A stretch of 59,728 bases of DNA from an uncultured bacterium. Its GTDB lineage: Bacteria > Actinomycetota > Coriobacteriia > Coriobacteriales > Coriobacteriaceae. The position numbers and the translations under genes were made by a program. The stretch covers positions 1-59,728 of the forward strand of contig CAJMST010000013.1 of assembly GCA_905216145.1 (NCBI GenBank), read 5' to 3'. Positions 34,958-42,763 of this stretch are shown here, in pieces (position 1 is the first letter of the stretch; each line of letters starts with the position of its first letter). Under the pieces are notes generated by a model that did not search any database, had not been told where the DNA came from, and worked only from the letters and a program-made list of their open reading frames with translations.

Positions 34958-35016
34958 TTGACGATAGTCAAAACTCGGACTAATGTAGAGATATAAATTG
35001 GTCAAAACTCGGACTA
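34958..35016 (+). promoter_or_regulatory. Promoter with 16-bp direct-repeat operator of the MarR-ABC operon
   Basis: TTGACG (34958-34963) and TAATGT (34981-34986), 17 bases apart, form a promoter. A perfect 16-bp direct repeat, GTCAAAACTCGGACTA, occurs at 34967-34982 (in the spacer) and 35001-35016 (past the start). Each unit holds the inverted halves GTC and GAC. This is a likely autorepression site for the MarR protein. Confidence 0.65.
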
Positions 35017-35032
35017 TCGAATGGTGGGAGAG

Positions 35033-35533
35033 ATGAATAGTGCAGTTAGCCTGGTCGATTTCGACCGGATGCTCAACGGGCTTGACCGTGTCTATTCGGA
35101 GTTCGCGCGCGCCTGCGGTCTTTCGGACTGCGCCTACTGGATGCTCGTCGACACGAGTGCGGCGGGCGGAAGCGTTGCCGTGAGTCGGCTGACGAGTGAA
35201 TGGTTCTACAGCAAACAGACCATCAATTCGGCGATTAAGACGCTTAGGGCGCGAGGGCTTGCGACGTTGGAGTTTGCCGAGGGCAGTCGTAAGAACAAGG
35301 TTGTGCGACTGACCGAAGAAGGCGTGCGGTTTGCCAAGCGCTACGCGTTGCCGGCGCAAAAAGCCGAGCAACAGGCATTCGAGGCGCTCGAGCTGTGGGA
35401 GCAGCGCGAGATTATGCGCTTGGTCGGTAAGTTCTCCCATGTTCTTAACGAAGAGTGCGAGGCATTTAAACGGCAAGTGACCGCCGAGAACGAGGCTGAC
35501 GATAAGGGCGAGGGGGACACATGCGACTCTTAA
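35033..35533 (+). CDS. MarR-family transcriptional regulator
   Basis: A 166-residue regulator with a winged helix (about 55-105): SRLTSEWFYSKQTINSAIKTL is the recognition region and GSRKNKVVRLTEEG the wing. It is the first gene of an operon with two ABC exporter genes and overlaps the next by 13 bases, so it most likely represses this exporter and itself in response to an exported compound. I choose the ATG at 35033; an ATG at 35021 is in frame but has no ribosome site. The direct repeats at the promoter fit autoregulation. Confidence 0.85.
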   Translation: MNSAVSLVDFDRMLNGLDRVYSEFARACGLSDCAYWMLVDTSAAGGSVAVSRLTSEWFYSKQTINSAIKTLRARGLATLEFAEGSRKNKVVRLTEEGVRFAKRYALPAQKAEQQAFEALELWEQREIMRLVGKFSHVLNEECEAFKRQVTAENEADDKGEGDTCDS

Positions 35534-37257
35534 TGAGGTTTATGAGGCCGTACCGCGGTCTGATTGCGGTGACGCTGTTTGCGGTGCTGATAGATAACGT
35601 CGGTACGCTGTTGGTTCCCACGATGCTGGCGAACATGGTCAACACCGGTATTACCACGGGCGATGTCGACTATATTTTACGCAACGGCCTGTATATGCTT
35701 ATCGCGACCGGCATGGCCAGCGGCGGCACGGTGTTGGGCTGCTATCTTTCGGCGCGCCTGGCCGCCAACGTAGCCTGCGATATCCGCAATGCCGTGTACG
35801 ACAAGTCGCTCGAACTCGCGGCCAGCGACTTTGAGCGCTTTGGCACGGGTTCGATGATCACGCGCTCGCTCAACGACATCAACGTGATTCAGCAAGCGAT
35901 CCTGCAGACGATTCAGTTGGTGCTGCCGGTGCCGTTCTTGGCCGTGGCAGGCATCATTTTTGCTTGGTTCATCGATCCCGCCATGGGCACGCTTTTGGCC
36001 GTGGTGGTCGCGATCGTGCTGGTGGCGGCGGTCTTTACCGTGGCCAATGCGGCGCCGATCTTTATGCGCCTGCAGAGCTTCATCGACAGCATGAACGTGG
36101 TGCTGCGCGAGAACATCGTGGGCGTGCGCGTCATCCGCGCATTTAACAAGGAGCGCCACGAGGAGCAGCGCCTGGACGAGGTGTTTAGCGATTACGCGGC
36201 CAACGCCATCAAGGTCAACCACCTGTTTGTGGGTCTCGACAGTTCCAGCTTCTTTTTGATGAACATCGCCGAGGTGGCGGTGCTGTGGGTGGGCGGCAAC
36301 CGCGTGGGCGTCCACGCCATGCAAATCGGTAGCATCTCGGCCGTGCTGGAGTACGCGATCCTGATCCTGTTCTTTGTGATGATGGCGCAGATGGTGATTC
36401 TGACGCTCCCGCGCGCCGCCGCATGCCTGAACCGTGCACAACAGGTGCTCGAAATCAAGCCGAGCATTGTAGACGGCAAGGCTACGCTGGGCGACGGGGC
36501 GCCTGAGTCCGCAGATGGGGCCGACGTGGTGGCCGTGTTCGACCACATGTCGTTCCGTTTTGACGATGCCGACGAGGACACCCTGTGCAACCTGAGTTTT
36601 ACCTGCCGCCGCGGACAGACGACCGCGATCGTGGGCTCAACGGGCTCGGGCAAGTCAACGGTGGCCAAGCTCTTGTTGCGTTTCCACGATGCCACGAAGG
36701 GCACCATTCGCCTGAACGGCGTCGATCTGCGCGACCTTTCGCAAGGTGAGATTCGCGGGCATATCGCTTACGTGCCGCAGAAGGCGTGGCTGTTCTCGGG
36801 TACGGTGGCGAGCAACCTGCGCTTTGGTAACGAGGGTGCGACCGAGGCTGACATGCTCCATGCGCTGGAGGTTGCCCAGAGCACCTTTGTGCTCGACCAG
36901 CCCCAGGGGCTCGATACGCCGGTGGCCCAGGGCGGCACGAACTTCTCGGGTGGTCAGCGCCAGCGCCTGGCGATTGCCCGCGCACTCATGAAGCATGCCG
37001 ATCTGTATATCTTCGACGACAGTTTTTCGGCTCTGGACTTTAAGACCGATGCGGCACTGCGCCATGCGCTGCAGGACGAGACGCGCGATGCCGCGGTGCT
37101 CATCATCGCCCAGCGCATCTCGACTATTTTGCATGCCGACCAGATCGTGGTGCTCAAGGATGGCGAGGTCGTGGGCTTGGGCGCGCACGACGAGTTGATG
37201 GAAACCTGCGAGGTATACCGCGCCATCGCGGAATCACAGATGAAGGGAGGTGAGTAG
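35521..37257 (+). CDS. ABC exporter, permease/ATPase subunit with degenerate Walker B
   Basis: A 578-residue half-transporter: six membrane segments in residues 1-310, then an ATPase domain with Walker A GSTGSGKST, signature FSGGQRQR and Walker B IFDDSFSALD. The catalytic glutamate is replaced by aspartate (D500), the hallmark of the degenerate site in heterodimeric exporters such as LmrCD or TmrAB. The ATG at 35521 overlaps the MarR gene and has GAGGGGGA upstream. The partner gene starts one base after its stop. Confidence 0.9.
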   Translation: MRLLMRFMRPYRGLIAVTLFAVLIDNVGTLLVPTMLANMVNTGITTGDVDYILRNGLYMLIATGMASGGTVLGCYLSARLAANVACDIRNAVYDKSLELAASDFERFGTGSMITRSLNDINVIQQAILQTIQLVLPVPFLAVAGIIFAWFIDPAMGTLLAVVVAIVLVAAVFTVANAAPIFMRLQSFIDSMNVVLRENIVGVRVIRAFNKERHEEQRLDEVFSDYAANAIKVNHLFVGLDSSSFFLMNIAEVAVLWVGGNRVGVHAMQIGSISAVLEYAILILFFVMMAQMVILTLPRAAACLNRAQQVLEIKPSIVDGKATLGDGAPESADGADVVAVFDHMSFRFDDADEDTLCNLSFTCRRGQTTAIVGSTGSGKSTVAKLLLRFHDATKGTIRLNGVDLRDLSQGEIRGHIAYVPQKAWLFSGTVASNLRFGNEGATEADMLHALEVAQSTFVLDQPQGLDTPVAQGGTNFSGGQRQRLAIARALMKHADLYIFDDSFSALDFKTDAALRHALQDETRDAAVLIIAQRISTILHADQIVVLKDGEVVGLGAHDELMETCEVYRAIAESQMKGGE

Positions 37258-37258
37258 C

Positions 37259-39259
37259 ATGACCGAGGAGCTCAAAAAGCAGGGCATCGTCGATGATGCC
37301 GCGGTTGCAGAGACAGCTGAGGAGACGGGCGCCACGCCCGGCCTGGACGAAGCCGCCAAGGCGGCGGAGCGCGAGGCTCGCCGCCAGGCGCTCTACGAGG
37401 AAAACGAGCGCGCCGAGGACGAGCGCGCCCGCGCCGAGGCGGAGCGCATGCGCGACGTTGACGACGAGGACGAGGACGAGACGCCCCGCGACACCTGGGC
37501 GACGGTGCGCCGCCTGTGGAGCGAGGCTGCCGGCGACCATTGGCGCTTCTATATCGTGTTCGCGAGCATTGTGTTCTATGTCATCTTTAACACTGCCGCG
37601 CCGGCATATAGCGCCCGCGTGATCGATGAGCTGTGGGGCCACATTCAGGTAGCGTTTGTCAACAACGCCACCTTCAGCATCACCTGGGAGAACTGCGGCA
37701 GGACTATCTTCATCTACTTTTTGATTTGGACGGCCGCCGCTTCGTTCTACGCGCTCCAGAGCTTTTTGATGTCGAGCGTGGCCGAACGCCTCAACCTGCG
37801 CCTGCGCAACCGCATCGCGCAAAAGCTCAACCGTCTGCCGCTCGCCTATTTTGACGCGCATCGTCCCGGCGAGGTCGTCAGCCGCGCGACCAACGACCTG
37901 GACAAGATGTCCGAGAGTATGCAGCGCGGATTGCTGCAGCTGCTGGTATCGATCGGTACCGTGACGGGTGCCATCATCATGATGTTCGTGTTTAGCGTGC
38001 CGCTCACGCTCGTCTTTTTGTTCTTTATGGCGTTGTCGCTGCTGGTGACCAAGGTGGTCTCGGCCCGCACGCATGCCGTGACCGGCGAGCGTCAGGAGTG
38101 GGTGTCCAAAATCACGAGCGCGGTCGAGGAAGGCTATTCGGGCCGTTTGGTGATTCGCGCATTCAACCGCGAGCGTCAGAGTTCTGCCGAAGTGCATGAG
38201 GCCTCGAGGGAGCTAGCGCGCGTGAGTACCAAGGCCGACTTTATGATCAATGCCGTCGGCCCTGCGGTGCGCTTTATCGGCCGTTTGGCGCAGATTGTGA
38301 TCGCGCTGGTGGGCTGCAGCATGCTGGTTGCCGGTCACATGACCGTCGGCGTGTTCCAGGCGTTCTTCCAGTTTATCTACGAGGCGTCCGAACCCATGAC
38401 GCAGCTGTCGTTTACCTTCAACTCGCTGCAGAGCGCGTTGGCGAGTGCGGAGCGCGTGTTCGACCTGCTCGATGAGCCCGAGATGGAGGCCGATCCGCTG
38501 CCGGACGAGGCCGCCAAGCTGCCGGGTCGCGTGGAGGGCCGCGTCTCCTTTGAGCACGTGCGCTTTGGTTATTCGCCCGACAAGCCGCTTATGCACGACG
38601 TGTCGTTTACCGCCGAGCCGGGCCAGAAGATTGCCGTGGTGGGAACCACGGGCGCAGGCAAGACGACGCTCATCAACCTGCTCATGCGCTTCTACGAGAT
38701 CGACGGCGGGCGTATTACGCTCGACGGCGTGGATACGAGCCGCATGGATCGCGGCGAGTTACGTCAGCAGTTTGGCATGGTTCTGCAAGACGCCTGGCTG
38801 TTCGACGGCACGATTGCCGAGAATATCGCCTATGGCTGTCCCGAGGCGACGCGCGAGGAGATTGTTGCGGCCGCTCGCGCTGCGCAGGTCGACTTCTTTG
38901 TGCGCACTATGCCGCAGGGCTACGACACGCGCGTGGCCAACGATGCCGAGAGCATCAGCCAGGGCCAGCGTCAGCTGCTGACCATCGCACGCGTGCTGCT
39001 CAACAACCCGGCGATTCTCATCCTGGACGAGGCGACCTCAAGCGTGGATACGCGCACCGAGCTTGCTATCGGTCGTGCCATGGACGCGCTCATGCGCGGG
39101 CGCACGAGCTTTGTGATCGCGCATCGCCTGTCGACGATCGTGGATGCCGACCTGATTCTGGTCATGGATCACGGCAACATTATCGAGCAGGGCACGCATA
39201 AGGAACTGTTGGCTGCCGAGGGTGCCTATGCCGACCTCTACTTGAGTCAGTTCGCATAA
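37259..39259 (+). CDS. ABC exporter, permease/ATPase subunit with consensus Walker B
   Basis: A 666-residue half-transporter and partner of the previous gene. About 70 residues of charged Glu/Arg/Ala sequence come before the first membrane segment. The ATPase domain has Walker A GTTGAGKTT, signature ISQGQRQ (LSGGQ is usual) and Walker B ILILDEATSSVD with the catalytic glutamate. Thus each protein supplies complementary parts of one good and one poor ATP site. GGAGG lies 8 bases before the ATG at 37259. Substrates may be drugs, peptides or bile-derived compounds; sequence does not say. Confidence 0.9.
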   Translation: MTEELKKQGIVDDAAVAETAEETGATPGLDEAAKAAEREARRQALYEENERAEDERARAEAERMRDVDDEDEDETPRDTWATVRRLWSEAAGDHWRFYIVFASIVFYVIFNTAAPAYSARVIDELWGHIQVAFVNNATFSITWENCGRTIFIYFLIWTAAASFYALQSFLMSSVAERLNLRLRNRIAQKLNRLPLAYFDAHRPGEVVSRATNDLDKMSESMQRGLLQLLVSIGTVTGAIIMMFVFSVPLTLVFLFFMALSLLVTKVVSARTHAVTGERQEWVSKITSAVEEGYSGRLVIRAFNRERQSSAEVHEASRELARVSTKADFMINAVGPAVRFIGRLAQIVIALVGCSMLVAGHMTVGVFQAFFQFIYEASEPMTQLSFTFNSLQSALASAERVFDLLDEPEMEADPLPDEAAKLPGRVEGRVSFEHVRFGYSPDKPLMHDVSFTAEPGQKIAVVGTTGAGKTTLINLLMRFYEIDGGRITLDGVDTSRMDRGELRQQFGMVLQDAWLFDGTIAENIAYGCPEATREEIVAAARAAQVDFFVRTMPQGYDTRVANDAESISQGQRQLLTIARVLLNNPAILILDEATSSVDTRTELAIGRAMDALMRGRTSFVIAHRLSTIVDADLILVMDHGNIIEQGTHKELLAAEGAYADLYLSQFA

Positions 39260-39289
39260 TGTGACAAAGGGACAGTCTCTTTGCCACAT
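39259..39289. repeat. GGGACAG-type palindromic repeat (copy 7)
   Basis: Arms 39259-39272 and 39276-39289 pair with two mismatches around CAG, as in copy 2. The first base is the last base of the exporter gene stop codon. Confidence 0.7.
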
Positions 39290-39296
39290 CACAAAT

Positions 39297-39333
39297 AAGG
39301 CGCGCCGGGGGTGAATCCTCTGGCGCGCCTTTG
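39297..39333. terminator. Terminator between exporter operon and cysE
   Basis: AAGGCGCGCC (39297-39306) pairs perfectly with GGCGCGCCTT (39322-39331). It lies between convergent genes, and the short T/A tracts fit both directions weakly. Confidence 0.65.
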
Positions 39334-39367
39334 CGTTGGCGTCAATGTTGTCGGTGGTCGTCCGCCT

Positions 39368-40072
39368 CTAGCGTTCGTCCACGAGCTTGGCGACGAGGGC
39401 TTTGAGCTCGGCCACCTCTCGCTCGAGTTCTTTGACGCGGCGGGCGTTCTCGGTGATGCCTTGGCGGTTGAGGGCACTCTGCTCGGCAGCGTCATCGGGC
39501 ATGTACTCGCGATGCTGCTTGGCGTCGAAACTCTCCTCGAACACGCGGCAGCCGTTGCGCTTGATGATGCGTCCCGGCACGCCCACGACGGTGCAGTTGT
39601 CGGGCACGTCCTTAACGACGACCGAGTTGCCGCCGATCTTGACGTTGTTGCCGATGCGGATGTTGCCGAGCACCTTGGCGCCCGTGCCCACGGTGACGTT
39701 GTTGCCGAGCGTTGGGTGGCGTTTGCCGGTCTCGTTGCCGGTGCCGCCGAGCGTGACGCCCTGGTAGAGCACGCAGTTGTCGCCCACAATGGTGGTCTCG
39801 CCGATGACGACGCCCATGGCATGGTCGATAAAGAAGTGCTTGCCGATCTGTGCGGCAGGGTGAATTTCGACGCCGGTAATATGGCGCGTGATTTGCGAGA
39901 GCACGCGGGCGAGCGAGCGATGTCCGTGCTCCCAGAGCCAGTGCTCGGGCACGTGGTTCCACTTGGCGTGCAGGCCGGGGTACGAAAGGAAAATGACCAG
40001 ACCGTTTTGCGCGGCGGGATCCTGCGCTTGGACGGTCTTGATGTCCTCGCGAATGGTATTGATAAAGCTCAC
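39368..40072 (-). CDS. cysE: Serine O-acetyltransferase
   Basis: CysE acetylates serine with acetyl-CoA, the first step of cysteine synthesis. The 234-residue protein has the helical N-terminus (REDIKTVQAQDPAAQ), then the left-handed beta-helix hexapeptide repeats, with GVEIHPAAQIGKHFFIDHAMGVVIGET and the LGGTGNETGKRHPT loop including the catalytic histidines. A GTG at 40072 is the probable start: AAGGGAGG lies upstream and the usual CysE start follows. A C-terminal coiled coil (RVKELEREVAELKALVAKL) of about 30 residues extends past the usual end and may mediate assembly. No cysK is seen in the window. Confidence 0.9.
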   Translation of the reverse strand: MSFINTIREDIKTVQAQDPAAQNGLVIFLSYPGLHAKWNHVPEHWLWEHGHRSLARVLSQITRHITGVEIHPAAQIGKHFFIDHAMGVVIGETTIVGDNCVLYQGVTLGGTGNETGKRHPTLGNNVTVGTGAKVLGNIRIGNNVKIGGNSVVVKDVPDNCTVVGVPGRIIKRNGCRVFEESFDAKQHREYMPDDAAEQSALNRQGITENARRVKELEREVAELKALVAKLVDER

Positions 40073-40295
40073 CGGCCGCCCTCCCTTAGCGCCGTGACAA
40101 TGCGATTCAATAAAGTATAGCGATTCGCTAGGGATTAGGAAGAACAATCTTGGCGGCTTTGCGCGACAGGTGTCAGTTATGCAAACTTGCTGGTAATGGG
40201 GTCATGCTTTTGTGGGGTGGCGCACGAGGGGGCGCCGCAACCGTATACTGGTCAACTTGGACGTATCCGCGCCCACAACTGAGAGGTTTTACTTC

Positions 40296-40934
40296 ATGGG
40301 TTTCATCAATTTTATCGCCGAGCTGCTTAAGGATCCGCGCACCGCGATCGCCAGCTGGATCGCCGCCGGCCCGCTTATGGCCTACGGCTGCGTGTTCCTG
40401 ATCATCTTTATCGAGACGGGCGTGGTGTTCTTCCCGTTCCTTCCTGGCGATTCACTGCTGTTTGCTTCGGGCTTCTTTGCCCACAACGGTGGCTTTAACA
40501 TCGTGGCCCTGCTGGCCGTCGCATGGGCGGCTGCCATCTTGGGTGATCAGTGCAACTTTATGATCGGTCACTTCTTTGGCAAAAAGATCATCGCTTCGGG
40601 CAAGGTCAAGGCCATGACGCCCGAGCGCATTAAAAAGTCCGAGGACTTCTTGGACAAGTGGGGTCACCTGGCCATCTTCCTGGGTCGCTTCTTCCCGTTT
40701 ATCCGCACCTTTGTGCCCTTTATCGCTGGCATGGGCGGCATGCACTGGCGCAACTTTGTCGTCTTTAACGTGCTGGGCGGCATTACCTGGTCGACGGTCT
40801 TTACGCTGCTGGGCTACTTCTTTGGCGGCATTCCCTTTGTGCAGGAGCACTTTGAGCTGCTGATTATCGGCATCGTTGCCGTGTCGATCATCCCGACCGT
40901 GGTCGGTCTGGTTAAGGCCAAGCTGGGTAAATAG
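40296..40934 (+). CDS. DedA-family membrane protein
   Basis: A 212-residue integral membrane protein of the DedA/SNARE-associated family, several of which move lipid carriers such as undecaprenyl phosphate across the membrane. Visible features are IETGVVFFPFLPGDSLLFASG near residue 40, GDQCNFMIGHFFGKK, and the signature FLGRFFPFIRTFVPFIAGMGGMHWRNF with its key arginines. The ATG at 40296 follows GAGAGG. It is a single gene with a strong terminator. Confidence 0.92.
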   Translation: MGFINFIAELLKDPRTAIASWIAAGPLMAYGCVFLIIFIETGVVFFPFLPGDSLLFASGFFAHNGGFNIVALLAVAWAAAILGDQCNFMIGHFFGKKIIASGKVKAMTPERIKKSEDFLDKWGHLAIFLGRFFPFIRTFVPFIAGMGGMHWRNFVVFNVLGGITWSTVFTLLGYFFGGIPFVQEHFELLIIGIVAVSIIPTVVGLVKAKLGK

Positions 40935-40972
40935 AACGCCTAGCTCGAGCCAGCGCGCAGACCGTACAGTTG

Positions 40973-41010
40973 AGGCCCGTCACCGCTTACGGTGGCGGGC
41001 CTTTTTGCTT
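40973..41010 (+). terminator. Terminator after the DedA gene
   Basis: AGGCCCGTCACCG and CGGTGGCGGGCCT pair with one G-T pair around CTTA; TTTTTGCTT follows. Confidence 0.9.
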
Positions 41011-41049
41011 CGGTCAAATGAAAATACTTTACTTAGTTAAAGAAAAGCG

Positions 41050-41078
41050 TTTTATCAGACGCGTACGGGGAGTACAAT
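41050..41078 (+). promoter_or_regulatory. Candidate ilvE promoter
   Basis: TACAAT at 41073-41078 is a good -10 with a weak TTTTAT (41050-41055) 17 bases before. About 150 bases of leader follow before ilvE, containing a short upstream reading frame. Confidence 0.4.
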
Positions 41079-41085
41079 CTCGTGC

Positions 41086-41235
41086 ATGCGAATCGACGTA
41101 CCATCGGCTTTGATGCTGTTCGCGTGTCCCGTCCGGCTCTACGCTCCGGGCGTGCGACGTTGCGACGCGGTCGGCCTCGGTCCTTGCGTGCGGGTTCGCG
41201 AGTTTGCAACTGTGTATGTAAGGAGCGACATATGA
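41086..41235 (+). CDS. Possible upstream reading frame (leader peptide) of ilvE
   Basis: An ATG at 41086 opens 49 codons rich in Val, Arg and Cys; its TGA overlaps the ilvE ATG in an ATGA arrangement. That would permit translational coupling. There is no run of Ile, Leu or Val codons as in classical attenuators and no strong ribosome site, so it may be a chance frame. Confidence 0.25.
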   Translation: MRIDVPSALMLFACPVRLYAPGVRRCDAVGLGPCVRVREFATVYVRSDI

Positions 41236-42284
41236 CTGTCGAGAAAAAGGATATCGATTGGGGTAGCCTCGGCTTTGGCTACATGAAGACCGATTACAGC
41301 TACGAGGCTCATTGGAAGGATGGCGAGTGGGACGAGGGCGGCCTGACCACCGACCACACCCTGCATGTCTCCGAGTGCGGCGGCATCTTCCATTACTGTC
41401 AGGAGGTCTTTGAGGGCCTGAAGGCCTACACCGCCGAGGACGGCAGCATCGTCTGCTTCCGTCCCGACATGAACGCCGAGCGCATGTACAACTCTGCGCA
41501 GCGCCTCGAGATGCCCCCGTTCCCCAAGGATAAGTTCGTTGAGGCCGTCAAGCAGGTCGTCTCTGCCAACGCCGCCTGGGTTCCGCCCTTCGGTTCTGGC
41601 GCGACCCTGTACGTGCGTCCGTTTATGATCGGCTCCGGTGACGTGATCGGCGTGGCTCCCGCTCCTGAGTACACGTTCCGTATTCTCGTGACCCCGGTCG
41701 GTCCGTACTTTAAGGGTGGCCTTAAGCCCGTCAAGCTGCGCGTTTCCGAGTATGACCGTGCCGCACCGCACGGCACCGGCAACATCAAGGCTGGCCTGAA
41801 CTACGCCATGTCCCTCAAGCCCACGATGGAGGCCCATCGCGAGGGCTATGCCGAGAACCTGTATCTCGACTCCGAGTCCCGCACCTATGTCGAGGAGACC
41901 GGTGGCGCCAACGTCCTGTTCGTGAAAGAGGATGGCACGCTCGTCGTTCCGCAGTCGCACACCGACTCCATCCTGCCCTCCATCACCCGTCGTTCGCTCG
42001 TTCAGGTCGCTCAGGACCTGGGTATGACCGTCGATCAGCGCCCCGTCGAGTGGGCCGAGGTCAAGGCCGGCACCTTTGTGGAGTGCGGCCTGTGCGGCAC
42101 CGCTGCCGTCATCTCCCCGGTGGGCGAGATTGACAACAAGGTCTATGGCGCCGACGAGACCGTGACCTTCCCGGCTGGCTACACCGAGATCGGTCCCGTG
42201 ATGAAGAAGCTCCGCGAGACTCTGACCGGCATCCAGTCTGGTGCTGTCGAGGACAAGCACAACTGGGTTTACACCGTCGCGTAA
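41232..42284 (+). CDS. ilvE: Branched-chain amino-acid aminotransferase
   Basis: IlvE interconverts leucine, isoleucine and valine with their 2-oxo acids using PLP. The 350-residue protein is a fold type IV enzyme: HYCQEVFEGLKAY, RMYNSAQRLEMPPFP, the PLP lysine in GTGNIKAGLNYA near residue 184, and EETGGANVLFV, with GLCGTAAVISPVG near the end. The ATG at 41232 follows AAGGAG at a good distance; the frame is open upstream but the residues there are unlike the family. Confidence 0.94.
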   Translation: MTVEKKDIDWGSLGFGYMKTDYSYEAHWKDGEWDEGGLTTDHTLHVSECGGIFHYCQEVFEGLKAYTAEDGSIVCFRPDMNAERMYNSAQRLEMPPFPKDKFVEAVKQVVSANAAWVPPFGSGATLYVRPFMIGSGDVIGVAPAPEYTFRILVTPVGPYFKGGLKPVKLRVSEYDRAAPHGTGNIKAGLNYAMSLKPTMEAHREGYAENLYLDSESRTYVEETGGANVLFVKEDGTLVVPQSHTDSILPSITRRSLVQVAQDLGMTVDQRPVEWAEVKAGTFVECGLCGTAAVISPVGEIDNKVYGADETVTFPAGYTEIGPVMKKLRETLTGIQSGAVEDKHNWVYTVA

Positions 42285-42306
42285 GCTGTCTTAGCTGTCC
42301 GGCCCG

Positions 42307-42419
42307 AGCGCGGCCTTCCTTTCCGGCGCGACCTCGGACATGAAAGAACCTCCGCTGCGCACTTCGTGCGGCGGAGGTTCTTTCGTCCTGCGGAGTGCGC
42401 CGGAAAGGAAGGCCGCGCT
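42307..42419. repeat. Nested palindrome element (copy 4)
   Basis: Perfect 23-bp outer arms (42307-42329 and 42397-42419) enclose a perfect 14-bp palindrome (42342-42355 and 42371-42384), which encloses CGCAC/GTGCG. A T-rich stretch follows, so it may also terminate ilvE. This is the most regular of the nested elements. Confidence 0.8.
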
Positions 42420-42455
42420 TTTGTTTTGGTTCGCGCCATGTGGGGGTGGCGGCGA

Positions 42456-42658
42456 CGTGCATTTTTGCGAGTATTCTGCAATCGAAGGCCCCTGCATACC
42501 GACCTCGGGCAAAAAATCGGGATTTCTCGATGTTTTCTACGGATGATGGGCGGGGTTATGAGCTGACAGCGTTTGATTTGCAGGGACATTCGCGGTCTTT
42601 GGCATTTATCGTGGCGCCCGAAGCTCTTGGTTATGTTGAATACTCCTAAAAATGCACG
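42456..42658. mobile_element. 203-bp element with imperfect terminal inverted repeats (MITE-like, unclassified)
   Basis: 25-bp ends at 42456-42480 and 42634-42658 are inverted repeats matching at 21 positions. The inside is relatively AT-rich and carries no convincing gene. It may be a small non-autonomous element or a structured RNA. No target-site duplication was established. Confidence 0.4.
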
Positions 42659-42688
42659 GCGCTTAGAGGGGGACCTTCGCGAAAAAGG

Positions 42689-42727
42689 AAACCGCCCCGT
42701 CGAAGTATGCATTCGACGGGGCGGTTT
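42689..42727. terminator. Terminator at the 3' end of lemA
   Basis: Perfect 16-bp arms, AAACCGCCCCGTCGAA and its complement, with a 7-base loop; A-rich bases to the left give TTTTTC on the minus strand. It ends lemA. Confidence 0.85.
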
Positions 42728-42763
42728 ATACATTTGGCCGATTAAGGATACGCTGTCAAACTA

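Noticed and set aside
6672..39289. CRISPR array made of the GGGACAG repeats
   Set aside because: The copies are single, far apart, in both orientations and palindromic, with no regular spacers and no cas genes.
42269..42733. Several overlapping short frames on both strands after ilvE
   Set aside because: They run through perfect palindromes and a terminator, so the open frames come from GC-rich inverted repeats.
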